From the NCBI RefSeq assembly GCF_910594005.1, contig NC_057825.1, positions 53,847,037-53,911,036 of the forward strand: 64,000 bases of DNA, read 5' to 3'. The translations under genes were made by a program, and so were the position numbers. Below, piece after piece: positions 11,692 to 24,368 of this stretch. Positions within the stretch are counted from its first letter, which is position 1; each line of letters begins with the position of its first letter. The DNA is from Cervus elaphus (lineage: Eukaryota; Chordata; Mammalia; Artiodactyla; Cervidae). Under the pieces are notes generated by a model. The model did not search any database. It was not told the origin of the DNA and saw only the letters and a program-made list of their open reading frames with translations.

Positions 11692-12876
11692 CTCTGGATT
11701 TAGAAAAGGCAGAAGAACCAGAGATCAAATTGCCAACATCTGTTGGATCATAGAAAAAACAAGAGAGTTCCAGAAAACACTATTTCAGCCTTATCAACTA
11801 CACCAAAGCCTTTGACCATGTGGATCACAACAAACTGGAAAATTCTTACAGAGATGGTAATACCAGACCACCTTACCTGCCTCCTGAGAAATCTGTATGC
11901 AGGTCAAGAAACAACAGTTAAAACTAGATATGGAACAATGGACTGGTTCCAAAGTGTAAAAGGAGTACGTGAAGGTTGCATATTGTCACCCTACTTATTT
12001 AACTTATATGTAGAGTACATCATGTGAAATGCTGGACTGGATGAAGCACAAGCTGGAATCAAGATAGCTGGGAGAAATATCAATAACCTCAGATATGCAG
12101 ATAACACCACCCTTATTGAAGAAAGCAAAGAGGAACTAGAGAGGCTCTTGATAAAAGTGAAAGAAGAGAGTGAAAAAGTTGGCTCAAAATTCAACATTCA
12201 AAAAACCAAGATCATGGCATCTGGTCCCATCACTTCATGGCAAATAGATGGGGAAATAAAGGAAACAAGGACAGATTTTATTTTCTTGGGCTCCAGAATC
12301 ACTGCAGATGGTTATTGCAGCCATGATATTAAAAGACACTTGCTCCTTGGAGGAAAAGCTATAACCAACCTAGACAGCATATTAAAAACCAGAGATGTTA
12401 CTTTGCCAACAAAGGTCTGTCTAGTCAAAACTATGTTTTTTCCAGTAGCATTTTATGGATGTGAGATTTGGACTATAAAGACAGCTGAGCACCCAAGAAT
12501 TGATGTTTTTGAACTGTAGTGTTGGAGAAGACTCTTGAGAGAAACTTGGACTGTAAGGAGATCCAACCAGTCCATCCTAAAGGAAATCAGTCCTGAATAT
12601 CCATTGGAAGGACTGATATTGAAGCTGAAACTCCAATACTTTGGCTACCTGATGTGAAGAACTGACTCATTTAAAAAGACCCTGATGCTGGGAAAGATTG
12701 AAGGCGGGAGGAGAAGGGAATGACAGAGGATGAGATGGTTGGATGGCTTCACCGACTCAATGGACATGAGTTTGAGCAAGCTTCAGGAGTTGGGGATGCA
12801 CAAGGAGACCTGGCACGCTGCAGTCCATGGGATCACAAAGAGTAGGACACGACTGAGTCATTGAACTGACTAAAAT
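11692..12876 (+). mobile_element. BovB LINE, 5' truncated, defective
   Basis: A plus-strand BovB copy starting inside the RT domain (CTGGATTTAGAAAAGGCAG) and ending at ACTGAGTCATTGAACTGAC. Open pieces at 11743-12027 (LTCLLRNLYAGQETTV, CILSPYLFNLY) and 12148-12519 (FNIQKTKIMASGPITSW, MFFPVAFYGCEIWT) are parts of one decayed RT gene, separated by a TGA at 12025-12027. The catalytic box at 12094-12105 reads YADN, so the second catalytic Asp is lost. A loose C-terminal match (GRRRRG-type region) continues to about 12850. Confidence 0.92.
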
Positions 12877-14071
12877 TCAGATTGCTTTGTTCTCCTTAAT
12901 GACTGCCTGTCCCCAAGGGAAATTGTTTGACCAGAGCTTACCCAACTAGGATTTTATTAGAGCCTAACTGATATGTAGAACCCAACTCTAGCCTCCTCTA
13001 GATCTTTGTCTCACCTAAAGAAAGATGTGTAAGCTGAGAAGCACTTGTGAAAGTAACAGCCCAGGGAAACAGTCTGGCTAAAATACTGAGATTTAATCAT
13101 AGGACTACAGAATATTCCCCCTCCCCATACCATCACACCAATAGGTCTCCTGTGTAACAGAGGGTTACAGTTGAAAGAATGGCGAGACTCAGACATTTAA
13201 GAATTCTCTAGGAAATGCAGGACAATAGGGAAGATGAAAACAAGGATATTAGAGGGAAGATGAAAACAGGGATATTAGAGGAAATTTTAGCTTCTGACAC
13301 CACATCTACAGCAAACAGTAAATATAGCCTTAGTCTTAACCAGGTAACCATAAATATTCACACACAAATAAAAGATATTTGCTTCAGATTCTTTGCCCCA
13401 GTATGTAGTATTTGACTTTTAACAAAAAGTCACAAGGCATGCTGAGAAACAAAACCTAGTCTGGAGAGATATAACAAGCATCATAACTAGACTCAGGTAT
13501 GGCAGGGATTTTGGAATTGTCAGACAAAGCATTTAAAATGACAATAATTAATATGCTAACTAACTTTAGTTTAAAAAATGGATATTGTATCAGAATAGAT
13601 GGATAATGTAAGCAGAAAGATGGAAATTCTATGGAAGAATGAAAGGAAATGTAGAATTAAAAACACTGTAGTAGAAATGAAGAATGCCTTTGATGGACTC
13701 ATTAGGCTAAAAATGTCCAAAAAAGAATCAGTGATCCTGGATAAATGTCAATAGAAACTTTCCAAACTGAATAGGAAAGAGAAAAAAGAATGAGGAAAAG
13801 TGGAAAAATAGCCAAGAACTGGGGTAGTTATAAAAGATGTAATATATATGTAATGAGAATATCATAAACAGCAGATCAGAAGAAATATTTTGACTAGCAA
13901 TGGCTGAGAATTTTGCAAAGCTGGTAACAGATGCCAAATCATGGGTTCAGAAAACTCAGAGATCAAGTAGGATAAATACCACAAAATCTATAATGAGGTT
14001 TATTATATTACAATTGCAGTAGAGAAACTATTGATGGAAGTGTGGGGCAGAAAATATGCTTATCACTTCCA

Positions 14072-15012
14072 TTCAGTTCAGTCGCTCAGTCGTGTCCGAC
14101 TCTTTGCAACCCCATGAATCGCAGCATGCCAGGCCTCCCTGTCCATCAACAACTCCTGGAGTCTACTCAAACTCATGTCCATCAAGTCGGTGATGCCATC
14201 CAGCCATCTCATCCTCTGTCGTCCCCTTCTCCTTCTGCCCCCAATCCCTCCCAGCATCAGGGTCTTTTCCAATGAGTCAACTCTTCGCATGAGGTGGCCA
14301 AAGTACTGGAGTTTCAGCTTCAGCATCAGTCCTTCCAATGAACACCCAGGACTGATCTCCTTTAGGATGGACTGGATGGATCTCCTTGCAGTCCAAGGGA
14401 CTCTCAAGAGTCTTCAACACCACAGTTCAAAAGCATCAATTCTTTGGCACTCAGCTTTCTTCACCATCCAACTCTCACATCCATATATGACCACTGGAAA
14501 AACCATAGCCTTGACTAGACGGACCTTTGTTGGCAAAGTGATGTATCTGCTTTTTAATATGCTACCTAGGTTGCTCATAACTTTCCTTCCAAGGAGTAAG
14601 CGTCTTTTAATTTCATGGCTGCAATCACCATCTGCAGTGATTTTGGAGACCCAAAAAATAAAGTCTGACACTGTTTCCATTGTTTCCCCATCTATTTGCC
14701 ATGAAGTGATGGGACCAGATGCCATGACCTTAGTTTTCTGAATGTTGAGCTTTAAGACAACTGTTTTCACTCTCCTCTTTCACTTTCATCAAGAGGCTTT
14801 TTAGTTCCTCTTCACTTTCTGTCATAAGGGTGGTGTCATCTGCATATCTGAGGTTATTGATATTTCTCCCAGCAATCTTGATTCCAGCTTCTGCTTCTTC
14901 CAGCCCAGCATTTCTCATGATGTACTCTGCATATAAGTTAAATAAGCAGGGTGACAATATAGAGTGTTGACGTACTCCTTTTCCTATTTGGAACCAGTCT
15001 GTTGTTCCACGT
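14072..15012 (-). mobile_element. BovB LINE nested in ancient L1
   Basis: An antisense BovB insertion that interrupts the ancient L1 ORF1. On the minus strand the 3'-terminal 940 bases remain. Open pieces at 14730-15026 (IGKGVRQHSILSPCLFNLYAEYIM, LRYADDTTLM), 14414-14770 (LNIQKTKVMASGPITSW, KAMVFPVVIYGCESW) and 14078-14407 (RSIQSILKEISPGCSLEGL, GGRRRRGRQRMRWLDGI) are consecutive parts of the RT and its C-terminus. Of the four BovB copies here that retain the catalytic box, this is the only one with YADD intact (14835-14846). The protein is still unusable because it is 5' truncated and frameshifted. Confidence 0.93.
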
Positions 15013-15582
15013 ATAGAGGAACACAAAAATTACATCAGATTTCTTGTTATAAACCAGGCTAGCAAGAAGAGAGTAGAGTGAAATATTTAAAGTATTAAAG
15101 GGGACAAAACCTTAGAGTGCTGAATCCAGTGAAATTATCCTTTAAAAGTTAAGGAAGAATAACAACTTTATCAAACAAGAGAAAGAGAGAGAATTTGTTG
15201 GCAGTAGGGCTGTCTTACAGAAATATTAAAAGAAGTTCTTCAGACAAAAATATATATATAGTTAAGAAATGTGGATCTGCATAAAGAAAGAAAGAGCATT
15301 GAATAAGAAAGGAATACATGAAGTCAAAATTTAAAAAATCATTTTTCTTACCTTTAATTGATTTAATAGTTTGCTGAAAATAATAGCAATAATGTGTTTA
15401 GTGATTATAGCTTATGGATAGATAAATACAACAATGAAATAAGGAACAAGGACTTCCTAAAACAAAGAAGTCCTTGTTTTAAGGTGCCAGCACTATCCAT
15501 GAAGTGGTATTGCATTATTTGAAAGAGGATTTAGGTTACTTGCAAGTGTACATAGCAAACTCTAGGGCAACCACTGAGATCT

Positions 15583-15812
15583 CTTTATTTTTTTTTCTTT
15601 TTAAACAGTTTTATTGAAGTACAGCACATATTGAAAGTATAAAATTTGACAGACTTTTACATTCGTATATACCAGTAAAAACCATCATTGAAGCCCAGGT
15701 GACTAACAACACGCCTTCCCCCCCAGATCCTCCTCAGGGTCTCCTGGTCTTCCTTCTCTCTGTCCTCCTCTGATCCCCTTTGGGTCACTGCAGATTCGCC
15801 AGCATTCCCTAG
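15583..15812. repeat. Unassigned insertion in ancient L1
   Basis: L1 sequence resembling the ORF1-ORF2 spacer stops after GGCAACCACTGAGATC and resumes near TATAAAAAGAATTATAATCGATATGC. The roughly 230 bases between them are foreign to L1. The left part (TTTTATTGAAGTACAGCACAT) resembles an antisense retrotransposon 3' end. The right part is C+T-rich (GATCCTCCTCAGGGTCTCC) and matches nothing I know. I see no clear target duplication. Confidence 0.4.
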
Positions 15813-16257
15813 ACTTTTATGTATAAAAAGAATTATAATCGATATGCTAGGAGAAGAAAGCAGAATCATATAAATTTGAAATCAGAGAAGACAGGAGAAA
15901 TGAATGATGAAAAGAAAAACAAGGAGCAATGAATTGAAACTATTAGGAATATAGTACATATTAATCCAATTGTATCAAAAATCAAGTTAAAAGTGAATAA
16001 ATACAGAGATTGTCAGTGTATATAAAAAAAGATGAGATTCCATGATTGAATGTCCATAAAAAAATCCACTTTAAATCTAAAGACACAGGTAGATTGTAAG
16101 TAAAGTGATGGATAAAAATAAGCATTCTTAGCAATCATCAAAAGAAGCTGGTTTAGCTAAATTAATTTCATACAAAGAAGACTTCTGAGCAAAGGACAAA
16201 GAAGGACATTACATAATGATAAAGGAGTCAGTTCACCAAGAAGATTTATAATCTATA

Positions 16258-16381
16258 ATGTGTATACAAGTTATACATGTATACATATATGTATATGTAT
16301 ACATATGTATATGTATATATACATGTTATACGTGTATACATATATGTATACATATAATGCGTATACATTTATAGGTGTATG
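16258..16381. repeat. TATACA/TGTATA palindromic microsatellite
   Basis: Alternating runs of ATACATGTAT, ATACATATGTAT and similar, both direct and inverted, lie inside the ancient L1 ORF2 at the position of the endonuclease block that reads AACGTGTATGCGCC-like in intact L1s. The array is highly self-complementary and could extrude a hairpin. Confidence 0.9.
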
Positions 16382-16918
16382 CACTTAAAATCAGAGCATC
16401 AAAATACTTAAGGTAAAAACTTATGGAACTCAACGAAAAATACATGAACCTACAATCATAACTGGAGACAGATCCAGAAGGCACAAAAATAGTAAAGATA
16501 AAGTTGAACTGACTAGCATCATCATTTAATTACATCTAATAGACATTTATAAAATACCTCATCCAATACATTGTTCTCAAATTCCCATTAAGCATTAACC
16601 AAGATAAACCATGGACCATAAAGCACACCTTAACATATTTGTAATAGTAGAATTCATAAGACCACAATAGAATTAAATCAGAGAACAATAACAGAAAGAG
16701 TTGGAAAAGTTCCAAAATATTTGTAAATTAAACAATACATTTCATAGTACATGAATCAAAGAATATCTCAAGAAATTTTTAAGTACTTCAAACTAAATGA
16801 AAATACAAGTTATCAAATACGTAGGTAGTGGTGAAAGCAGTTCTTAGAGGGAAATGTATACCACTGAATGCATATTTTAGAAGAAATATCTAAAATGAAT
16901 AATCTAAACTTCCATTTT

Positions 16919-17125
16919 GTACTTAGTCTCTCAGTCATGTCCGACTCCTTATGACTTTGGATTGTAGCCCAGACTCCTCTGTCCGTGGTATTTCTCTGGC
17001 AAGAATCCTTGAGTAAGCTGCATGTCCTCCTTCAGGATATCTTGCCGAACCAGAGATCAAAACCAAGCCTCCTGTGTCTCCTGCATTGCAGGAGGATTCT
17101 TTACTCACTGAGCCATCAGGAAATA
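16919..17125 (-). mobile_element. Bov-tA SINE nested in ancient L1
   Basis: A minus-strand Bov-tA (left edge TTAGTCTCTCAGTCATGTCC, right edge ACTGAGCCATCAGGAAA). It is flanked by TTCCATTTT at 16910-16918 and again at 17126-17134, a perfect 9-bp target duplication made from L1 ORF2 sequence. L1 similarity resumes immediately after (TTAGGAAACTG). Confidence 0.95.
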
Positions 17126-17234
17126 TTCCATTTTAGGAAACTGTAAAAAACAAACAAAGTCAAATTATATTTGAAGTGAGCAAAAGAAAAATAATAATAA
17201 AAATAGAGCATAAATAAATGAAGTTGAAAACCTT

Positions 17235-17507
17235 GACGTGTTCTTATAACAGAGGGAAAGATGAGTTTTGTAGACACAGAGGAGAAAGCATGGAGCGAAG
17301 CAATGTGACCATAAGCCAAAGAATGCTAGCAGCCACCAGAGACTGGAAGAGGCAAGAAACAGATTCTCCCTAGAGCATCAAGAAGGAATGCACCCCTGTT
17401 GACAACTTGATTTTGGACTTTGGGCTTCCAGAACTGTAAGAGAATAAATGTATGTTGTTTTAAGCCATCAACTTTGTTACAGTAGCCACAGGAAACTGAT
17501 ACAATAT
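17235..17507 (+). repeat. MLT1 (ERVL-MaLR) LTR
   Basis: The sequence follows an MLT1 LTR: GACACAGAGGAGAAAGC, then GCCACCAGAGACTGGAAGAGG, then TTGATTTTGGACTTTGGGC, then the polyadenylation block GAGAATAAATG and GGAAACTGATACAA at the 3' end. It is an old LTR relic without internal retroviral sequence, and non-coding. The left edge abuts the ancient L1. Confidence 0.75.
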
Positions 17508-18589
17508 TCAACACCTAGTTTCTTTGGCACAATTCCCAAAGAAAATACCATGCAATTAGCCAAATACCATTCAATGGTATCAAGATAACAGAAACTCATT
17601 TTAGGCTGAATTATCAACCTACACGACAAATACTGGCCTGTCAGGAGATTTCAGAAATCTTAAGTAATTTTCTCATAATAAGTATTTGTTGTTGTTGTTG
17701 TTACTGAGAAACTTCAATAAATGCCTATGTTTCTTTTTAATATTTATACTGATTATACTAAACTGGCTCTTGGAAATGCCATCTGCTTATTTGAGTCTAG
17801 TCAAACTGTATGTACCATTGATGGCAGACTTGAGTATGAACAAAAGAAAGGCAAACTTAAGGGAGACTTACATCAGTAGTAAGGTATTGTCAGCCAACTG
17901 AGATAAAAAGACTGATATATAGCTCTGTGTTAATACATGTGTACCTGACTCCTGATTATATCTCCCCTCTCTGGACTCTCTCTTTGTTACAGGAGAAAAT
18001 CAGAAAACTCTATCCCTTTCCTGCTCCATCATTAAAACTTACATGATGCTGAGTATCAAGTCATATCACTTTGTTCTTATTGAAATTCTCTCACACTTCA
18101 AGACCTGGCTCAAAACAACAGGTATTCTGATATCCGTATCGGTTTCAATACTTCCTAGTTTATGTTAATGGGTAAACTAATTACTTCCTAGTTTAGAAAG
18201 GAGTTTGGGACAGGTCTTGAAGTATATTTATTTAATGTTTATTTATTTATTTTTCACATCAGCAATAACTTTCAATCTGGATAAGGGATAAGAGCCTACA
18301 GAATCTTGTTCTGTAGGAAAGACTTGTTTGTATTTCTGTGCCTCCACTTTGCTAAAATTCTGATGATCAATGGGGAGTCAAGTTTCAGTTTGATGTGAAA
18401 CTCCCCTCCTGTCCCACACCTCACCTTCAACTTTATCTCCTAGCATCTGAACCTTTTGCCTGAATAAAAACAGGCATTCAACAAATGCCGACTGTATTGC
18501 ATTAATCTACTCTGATGGATTTTGTGCTACACACTATTTTTGCCCCATAGATACTGAGGAAATAAAGTATGAAGACTGTTGACATTAGA

Positions 18590-18780
18590 GTTTAGATTTT
18601 AAAGTATTTTTGAGGTCATAGATCCCTTCAGAAATTCTATGAAAGCTGTGGATTCATACTTTTAAATAAACATATACACTAAGTTTGTCTGTAAATTCAA
18701 GGGATCCATAGCTTCTGAAATTCATTCTTTAACACTCTAAAGATCCAAGAGCCTCAAGTAATAAGCCCTAGGTTAAAGCA
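18590..18780. repeat. Unassigned mammal-wide repeat
   Basis: Phrases such as GGTCATAGATCCCTTCAGAAATTC, GAAAGCTGTGGATTC and GGGATCCATAGCTTCTGAAATTC, with a partly inverted arrangement, resemble an old DNA-transposon-type MER repeat. I cannot name the family. Confidence 0.3.
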
Positions 18781-19165
18781 TAATACAGAAGATAGTATTA
18801 CAAGGAGGACATTCAACATTTGCTTAGTCAAAAATGCCATACAAGCATACACACTAGTCTCTTGAGTTGCCTGCAGGTATCCCTAGACTTTAAGTTGAAA
18901 TCATGTATTTGCCTATAACCAGTGCCTTTTTATCTCTGCTTGTGACAAATAACAAAGTAAATATATTTATAAAAACAATACAATAGGGGGAAAAAGGAAA
19001 AGACATAAGAAACAAATCAGAGCTGAACCAATGTCATTTCTTTAGGAAAAAACAAATTTCAAAATGACTAGTCTTATTGCCCTAAAAACACAAACCCTCA
19101 ATCATTCTGCCCCAAGTTCCCAAGGAAAATTTTTAAAAAAAGAAAAATTGTCCAGGTAAAGTTAT

Positions 19166-19231
19166 TTCATTTATTTACATTATATTACATTACATTATAT
19201 TAATTACATTATATTACATTACATTATATTT
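19166..19231. repeat. (ATTACATT)n-type simple repeat
   Basis: Variant units of ATTACATT and ATATT are tandemly arranged. It is low-complexity AT-rich DNA. Confidence 0.9.
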
Positions 19232-20084
19232 TCTTCAAATAGTATCAGACTTTCCTGGCTACTTAGACAAGGCCCCATAAGCTCATTTATTTGGCTCAAA
19301 ATAAATGAGCCTAGAAATGGAATAGAACACACCAAATTCTCAATCCTCTTATCTAGACTTAGCAACTCAGTGTTGGGAAAAAAAAATTCCAGGATAAAGA
19401 GTGGAGAAAAGAGAAAATCTTGTCTAAAGACTTGACCTATAGGATTGAGCTGCTTTTCATGTTTCCTTCTCCTGGAAGTTACTATGATTCTCATTGGCTC
19501 TACGAGCACAGTCTTTTAAGCTAAAAGAAACTCTGAAGTCTTTTCCTACCCATTTATAGAGGAGAAATAAAAGACATCAGAGACATGAATTCCAAAATGT
19601 TACAAAGAAGGACATTCAACCTAAGGGCTCAGAAAATTAATTATTTCCTTCAACACATGGTTAACTTTAGCACAGCCCAATGGAGCAGTAATGATCCTTA
19701 GACTTGTCCTTAAGAGAGGAGATTAGAGAAAAACCTTGAACCTACTGACTGCTAGTCATCTACCCAGTACCATTATGCATAGAAAAGAGCTGAAACAGAA
19801 ATCCAGATATTTGGATAACCATCCGGTGTTATTTTTATCCCATTATAAATTTTAGGCTTCATCTATTACTATAAGAGATGAAATACATATTCATTGTGGG
19901 TATAATAATCAATCTGGGGTGGGGGGAACTTTACCTTCAGTCAGATATTCCTTAATATTATAATTCATTCCTTTGTAATTCACAAATATTTGCCTTTCAC
20001 CTCGAAGTTGCACTTATTTAGCATTGTATTTTTCCACTGTTAGAAGTAAATTTCTATAGGACAGCATTTATATCTGCTTCATCT

Positions 20085-20850
20085 TGATGCTGAAAACTTG
20101 GCCTCTTTATACTGTTGCTGAATTAAACCTTGAGGACAGAGTTTTGGGTGAAGTATAAAATAATGACTTTATTGATTTGCCAGGCAAAACGGGACAGAAT
20201 GTGCTTATGCCCCCTCGAAACGGTGTGTCCCAACCTGGAGGGATTTGGTAAGGAATTTTATAGCAATGGTTCAAGGATGGGGTTACTGAAAAGGAACAGA
20301 GTGTGTGCAAGGCCTGCAGTCCTTTAACCTGGCCTAAGGTGGTCTCTTGATGAGCTTCTCTGAATTGAAGAATGCTAACATCTTTATTTGTTGGTGGGCT
20401 TCCCTGGTGGCTCAGAGGTTAAAGCATCTGCCTGCAATGCGGGAGACCTGGGTTTAATCCCTGGGTTGGGAAGATCCCCTGGAGAAGGAAATGGCAACCC
20501 ACTCCAGTATTCTTGCCTGGAAAATCCCATGGACAGAGGATCCTGGTGGGCTACACTCCATGGAGTAGCAAAGAGTCGGAAACGACTGAGCAACTTCACT
20601 TCACTTAGTTCTGTAAAGAGCTCAAAGAGCCTTTGAAGCAGAAATAGGACTCTGCCCTAAGGCTGCACTATCATTTCTTGACTGCTCCTCCCTTGTCTCT
20701 GCATTCCTTCCCTGATTAGCAACTATTTGAATAGGTCCTTTGGAACTCAGGGACAGTCATAGAGCCTGGACCCTATTTTCTATAAACAAACAACAAGGGA
20801 CACAGAAAGCTTTCCTGCCCAGGAATCCCTTAGGGTCCTGCTCAGTTTCA
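20085..20850 (-). repeat. Solo LTR of an endogenous retrovirus, with nested SINE
   Basis: On the minus strand the segment begins TGAAACTGAGCAGGACCC and ends CAGCATCA, so it has the TG...CA ends of an LTR. ATCT flanks both sides (20081-20084 and 20851-20854), which fits a 4-bp integrase duplication. A minus-strand AATAAA (20168-20173 on plus) lies about 85 bases before the 3' edge, followed by an R/U5-like region. About 211 bases are a Bov-tA that inserted later; without it the LTR is about 555 bases. No gag, pol or env sequence is next to it, so it is a recombination remnant. The exact family is not determined. Confidence 0.6.
20396..20606 (+). mobile_element. Bov-tA SINE nested in LTR
   Basis: A well-preserved full-length copy. 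It has the tRNA-like head (GGGCTTCCCTGGTGGCTCAG), the GGTTTAATCCCTGGGTTGGG box, the body, and the 3' end AAGAGTCGGAAACGACTGAG. The good preservation fits a younger insertion into an older LTR. Confidence 0.95.
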
Positions 20851-22910
20851 ATCTTAGAATATCTAGAACAGTTTCGCATATTCTAGGAACTGAGCAAAAG
20901 ACTGTTAAATTAGAATGAAAACACAGGAGTAAGAAACTTCAACAAAACAAAATATTTTCCTCGGTATTTCACAAGCCCACTTTATTGGTCTAACTATTCA
21001 CTTTCAGAGGAGTAATATAGAAATGTATCAATGTATTTTATGCCACATACAGATTGAAAAACTGCTTTCCAAGGCAGTTAAAATATTATAGATTATACAT
21101 TGCTTAAATATCAAATGTTTAACATCCAGACTTTAGACAAAATTTTTGTATAAGAACAGTTAGTGGCATGTGTATTTCTCAAAGCCAGTAGGAAAAAGAA
21201 ACAAAAAACAAACAAAAACAACAAAAGCTAGCTTCTGATCCTGCAAGAACGCCCTGGCCAGAACACAGAGATCTTTCATGATCTTGGATATAGTTTCACC
21301 TTTTAACACATGCTCTTGGCAAAAATATCAAACAAGACAAAAGTACACAACATTCTCCAACACCGTTCCCTAGGGGAAAACACACATAAACCTGTTAGCT
21401 TGTAACTTTTCTTGTTTCTCCTGTAGAAGTTACTCATATCTAAAACACAAAAAATAACCTGGGAGGTAATCCTGAGGTTTCTGCCCCAGCCCCAGTCAGA
21501 GGCAAGATTTACCTGGGAGTCTCACATCTCTTTCTGGCCATAATCTCCAAGTAAACCAAGGTTCAACCACAGCCAGCCATTCAACATTTAATAAATCATG
21601 ATTAATGATATTGTAAATCAGTCACTGTGCTGAAGAAAATGCTGTCATTGTAGAAACATACATTGAGTTCCTTTCCTTGTTCACTGAATAAGGCTTGACA
21701 TATATGTGTGTGTGTAAAAGATAAATTGACTCAAGAAAGATTTCTGTTTCTGAGTGATCCACCTTCCAGACATTGGCCATGTCTGTCTGTTTGGAACCCT
21801 CTAGCCTCCCACCCTTTCTAACTTCCATAAAAGCAATTCCTTGCCAGCCTTGATAGCTGATACATGTCAAATGCCTCTGCTTGCCTGAGCAACCCTTATA
21901 AAGAAATTTGAATGTCCAAACTACATGATGGCTGCGTTAGCTTGTAAACACAATGGTTTGCTGAAAAGATGAATGACTGGGTTGTCAGTGGAGGTAGTCA
22001 TCTGAGTCTACTCTCATAGACCATGATCTCCACAGGCTATCTTCCCTTTCTCAGAAGTAAGTCCACCTCACACATATATTTGCCTACATTTTCTACTTAG
22101 GAAGTATAAGGGTTTGGCAAAAACACAGTGTGGCTTCCCTTTAGCTGGCCACAAAGGAAAAACTGCTATAGTCACTGCACATGGCCCACAGGGTATTTTC
22201 TTTGGCAGTTGATTTTATTGTTTTACTCCAACACATATCTGAATGAGATTGGTTTCCCCACTCAGACCTTTTCACTAATACCAGCCTTGACATATATAAA
22301 ATCTGGCTTTAGCAATGGCTATAAATGATTAATATGCTTTTCTTTCCTAGCTATGTGAATAAGGCAATGTGATGGGCTTGTTGAGCTATTTAAGCATTTT
22401 TTTACACAGTGACTAAATGCTATATTACCCATTTTAAAACCACTTCAGTGCCCATAAAGGCTGTTGTAGAAATCAGTATTGCTAATCTCACACAATTGTT
22501 GACCCCTTCGTGGATTCACCAAAGCAAACATCTGTTGCATGGAAGGGAAAATCAACAATGTTCTCTGGAATCAGACAGTCTTTTGCATCATTTTACTTTT
22601 CTTCTACCCCAATTTAAAATTTAAATGACTAGAAGTCAGAGAATGCAGACACTTGTCACCAGATGCCACTTGCCACTTTCCAAGAGCCCATCTGCTCCAC
22701 TAACTACTCTGATCAGCCACTACATACAAATTCTTATCCAAAAATAGCTTTTAAATTGATCTGAGTTATCTCCACTTTGTTAAGGCAGTTTTCCCAAGCA
22801 GTTACCCTTCTGAATATATCAGTAATTGATATATCATAGCCATTTCCCACACCTCCCAGGATTTGTGGACTTTTAGTCCATTGTCATTAGACTAAGAACT
22901 GCCTAAAAGT

Positions 22911-23126
22911 GTGAAAGTCACTCAATCACGTCTGACTCTTTGCCATCCCATGGACTGCAGCCTGCCAGGCTCCTCTGTCTGTGGAATTTCCCAAGCAAGA
23001 ATACTGGAGTGGGTTGCCACTTCCTTTTCCAGGGGGTCTTCCTGACCCAGGGATTGAACCCTGGTCTCCCGCATTGCAGGGGTCTGAGCATCTCTTGCTT
23101 TACCATCTGAGCCAACAGGGAAATCC
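22911..23126 (-). mobile_element. Bov-tA SINE
   Basis: A full-length minus-strand copy. On plus it starts with the GTGAAAGTCACTCAATCACGTC tail, passes through GACTGCAGCCTGCCAGGCTCC, and ends in the head GAGCCAACAGGGAAATCC. Chance open frames of 65-68 codons on both strands are not genes. Confidence 0.93.
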
Positions 23127-24368
23127 AAGGCTTACCTATCCAGTTTCAAATATCATTAGAATGTGGTTATCATCCTGAAGCCAGAGCTAAATGGAGGAAG
23201 GAAATATGTAGACATCTGTACATTTGATGCCAGCCAAGTAGAACCCTTCGTCAAGCTTCACAGTTCAAGGAAAGACAAACACTATAAACAGAATGAGAGG
23301 GTCCATAAAGACCTCTCATAAGCTACCCAATTTTATGAAGTGGATTTGAGAAGTCACAGCTGCCTTACTCAGTCCCTGTGAGCTCTGTTCCTCTTCACTC
23401 AACCACTATTATATTCACACACCATTTTCCAGTTTGGCTGACGTACTAATATCAAGAAATGTTGTGCTCAAGGTACTGGTGGGTGAGAGAAGACCCATGC
23501 TTCCTGGCCATGAGGATTCCTGTTGATGTTGAAATCTCTCTTGGCTTTATATCTTTAAATATTATTAATGCCCTTTATGATGTCCCACCAATTTTAGACA
23601 TGTGTAACCTTTCTCCTTCCTCTGAAGCACACACAAAAAAAAAAAAAAAAATGGAGGAAAGCTATGCTGTTTAATATTAAATTCTAATGTTTCCAGCCCC
23701 ATTGTATTAGAGGATCCTTTTTATATGCAAAACCACTTTGTAAAATTGAGAAGAGTGTCTTCTTTGAGGAGCTCTCAATTCTTCCTTTGTTCTATGTTTT
23801 GGAGCCTCTGGTTCTAACTAATTAGATCATTTCGAACCACCACAGAGCCTTATTGTTGACAGGTCACCCTCTATTCTATATTCATTGACAGATTAACCTT
23901 TACTTGAGAAAGAGGAAGCTATGAACATTAGCATTAACATCAAGATTCATAATTAAGTTGATGATAAAAACCTTCTCTTTAGATCTTCAGATCACGTCCA
24001 TTTAGTTTGTACAAATACAGCTGTGACATTTCAGTTTTCATCTTCACCTTGCTCTTCGAATTTGATAAGATGTTACCATGTTTAAAACAGCCGGCCAGTG
24101 CTCCCCCACCACACCTCATTAAACGTGTGTGAGCTAGGGTAAAGGCAACTCTTTGAATATGGTATGTTTTAGGTAAAAGCAAAAGGGAACATTTGTTCTT
24201 CCCACTCACTAAACGTGCTTTGTAAACTTCTTCTCTAGCCATAGCTGGGAATATCAGCTAGGACTTAGAGTCTTTCTTTCTTTCTTTTTTTTTTTTGAGT
24301 AAAGCACATGTCAGAACCAGATCATTTACAATTATTGGTTAGTAACACATTATTTTTCACATGTGTGT

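Larger units (their letters stand above)
12900..17234 (+). mobile_element. Ancient L1 LINE (5' region, ORF1, start of ORF2)
   Basis: A long decayed plus-strand L1 with later insertions. The 5' non-coding part (about 12900-13440) has counterparts at 38.9 kb and 62.5 kb (CTCACCTAA, then ACACTTGTGAAAGT). ORF1-like sequence runs at 13490-14068 and 15013-15240 on either side of a BovB. The ORF1-ORF2 spacer follows. The endonuclease part of ORF2 occupies about 15930-17234, recognisable from blocks such as CACTTTAAATCTAAAGACACA (the LQETHF-type region) and GGACATTACATAATGATAAAGG. Nothing is translatable over any length. ORF1p would bind L1 RNA and ORF2p would nick and copy, but all frames are destroyed. 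The RT and 3' end are absent. The copy stops near 17234, where an MLT1 LTR begins. Confidence 0.8.

Noticed and set aside
14175..14741. 188-codon plus-strand open frame
   Set aside because: Antisense of BovB coding sequence. The same shadow frame (MSIKSVMPSSHLILCRPLL type) recurs opposite the BovB at 33 kb, so it tracks the repeat and is not a gene.
20396..20460. tRNA-Glu-like head of Bov-tA copies considered as a tRNA gene
   Set aside because: The heads lack a full cloverleaf and are followed by the BovB-like SINE body in every copy. They are SINE promoters, not tRNA genes.
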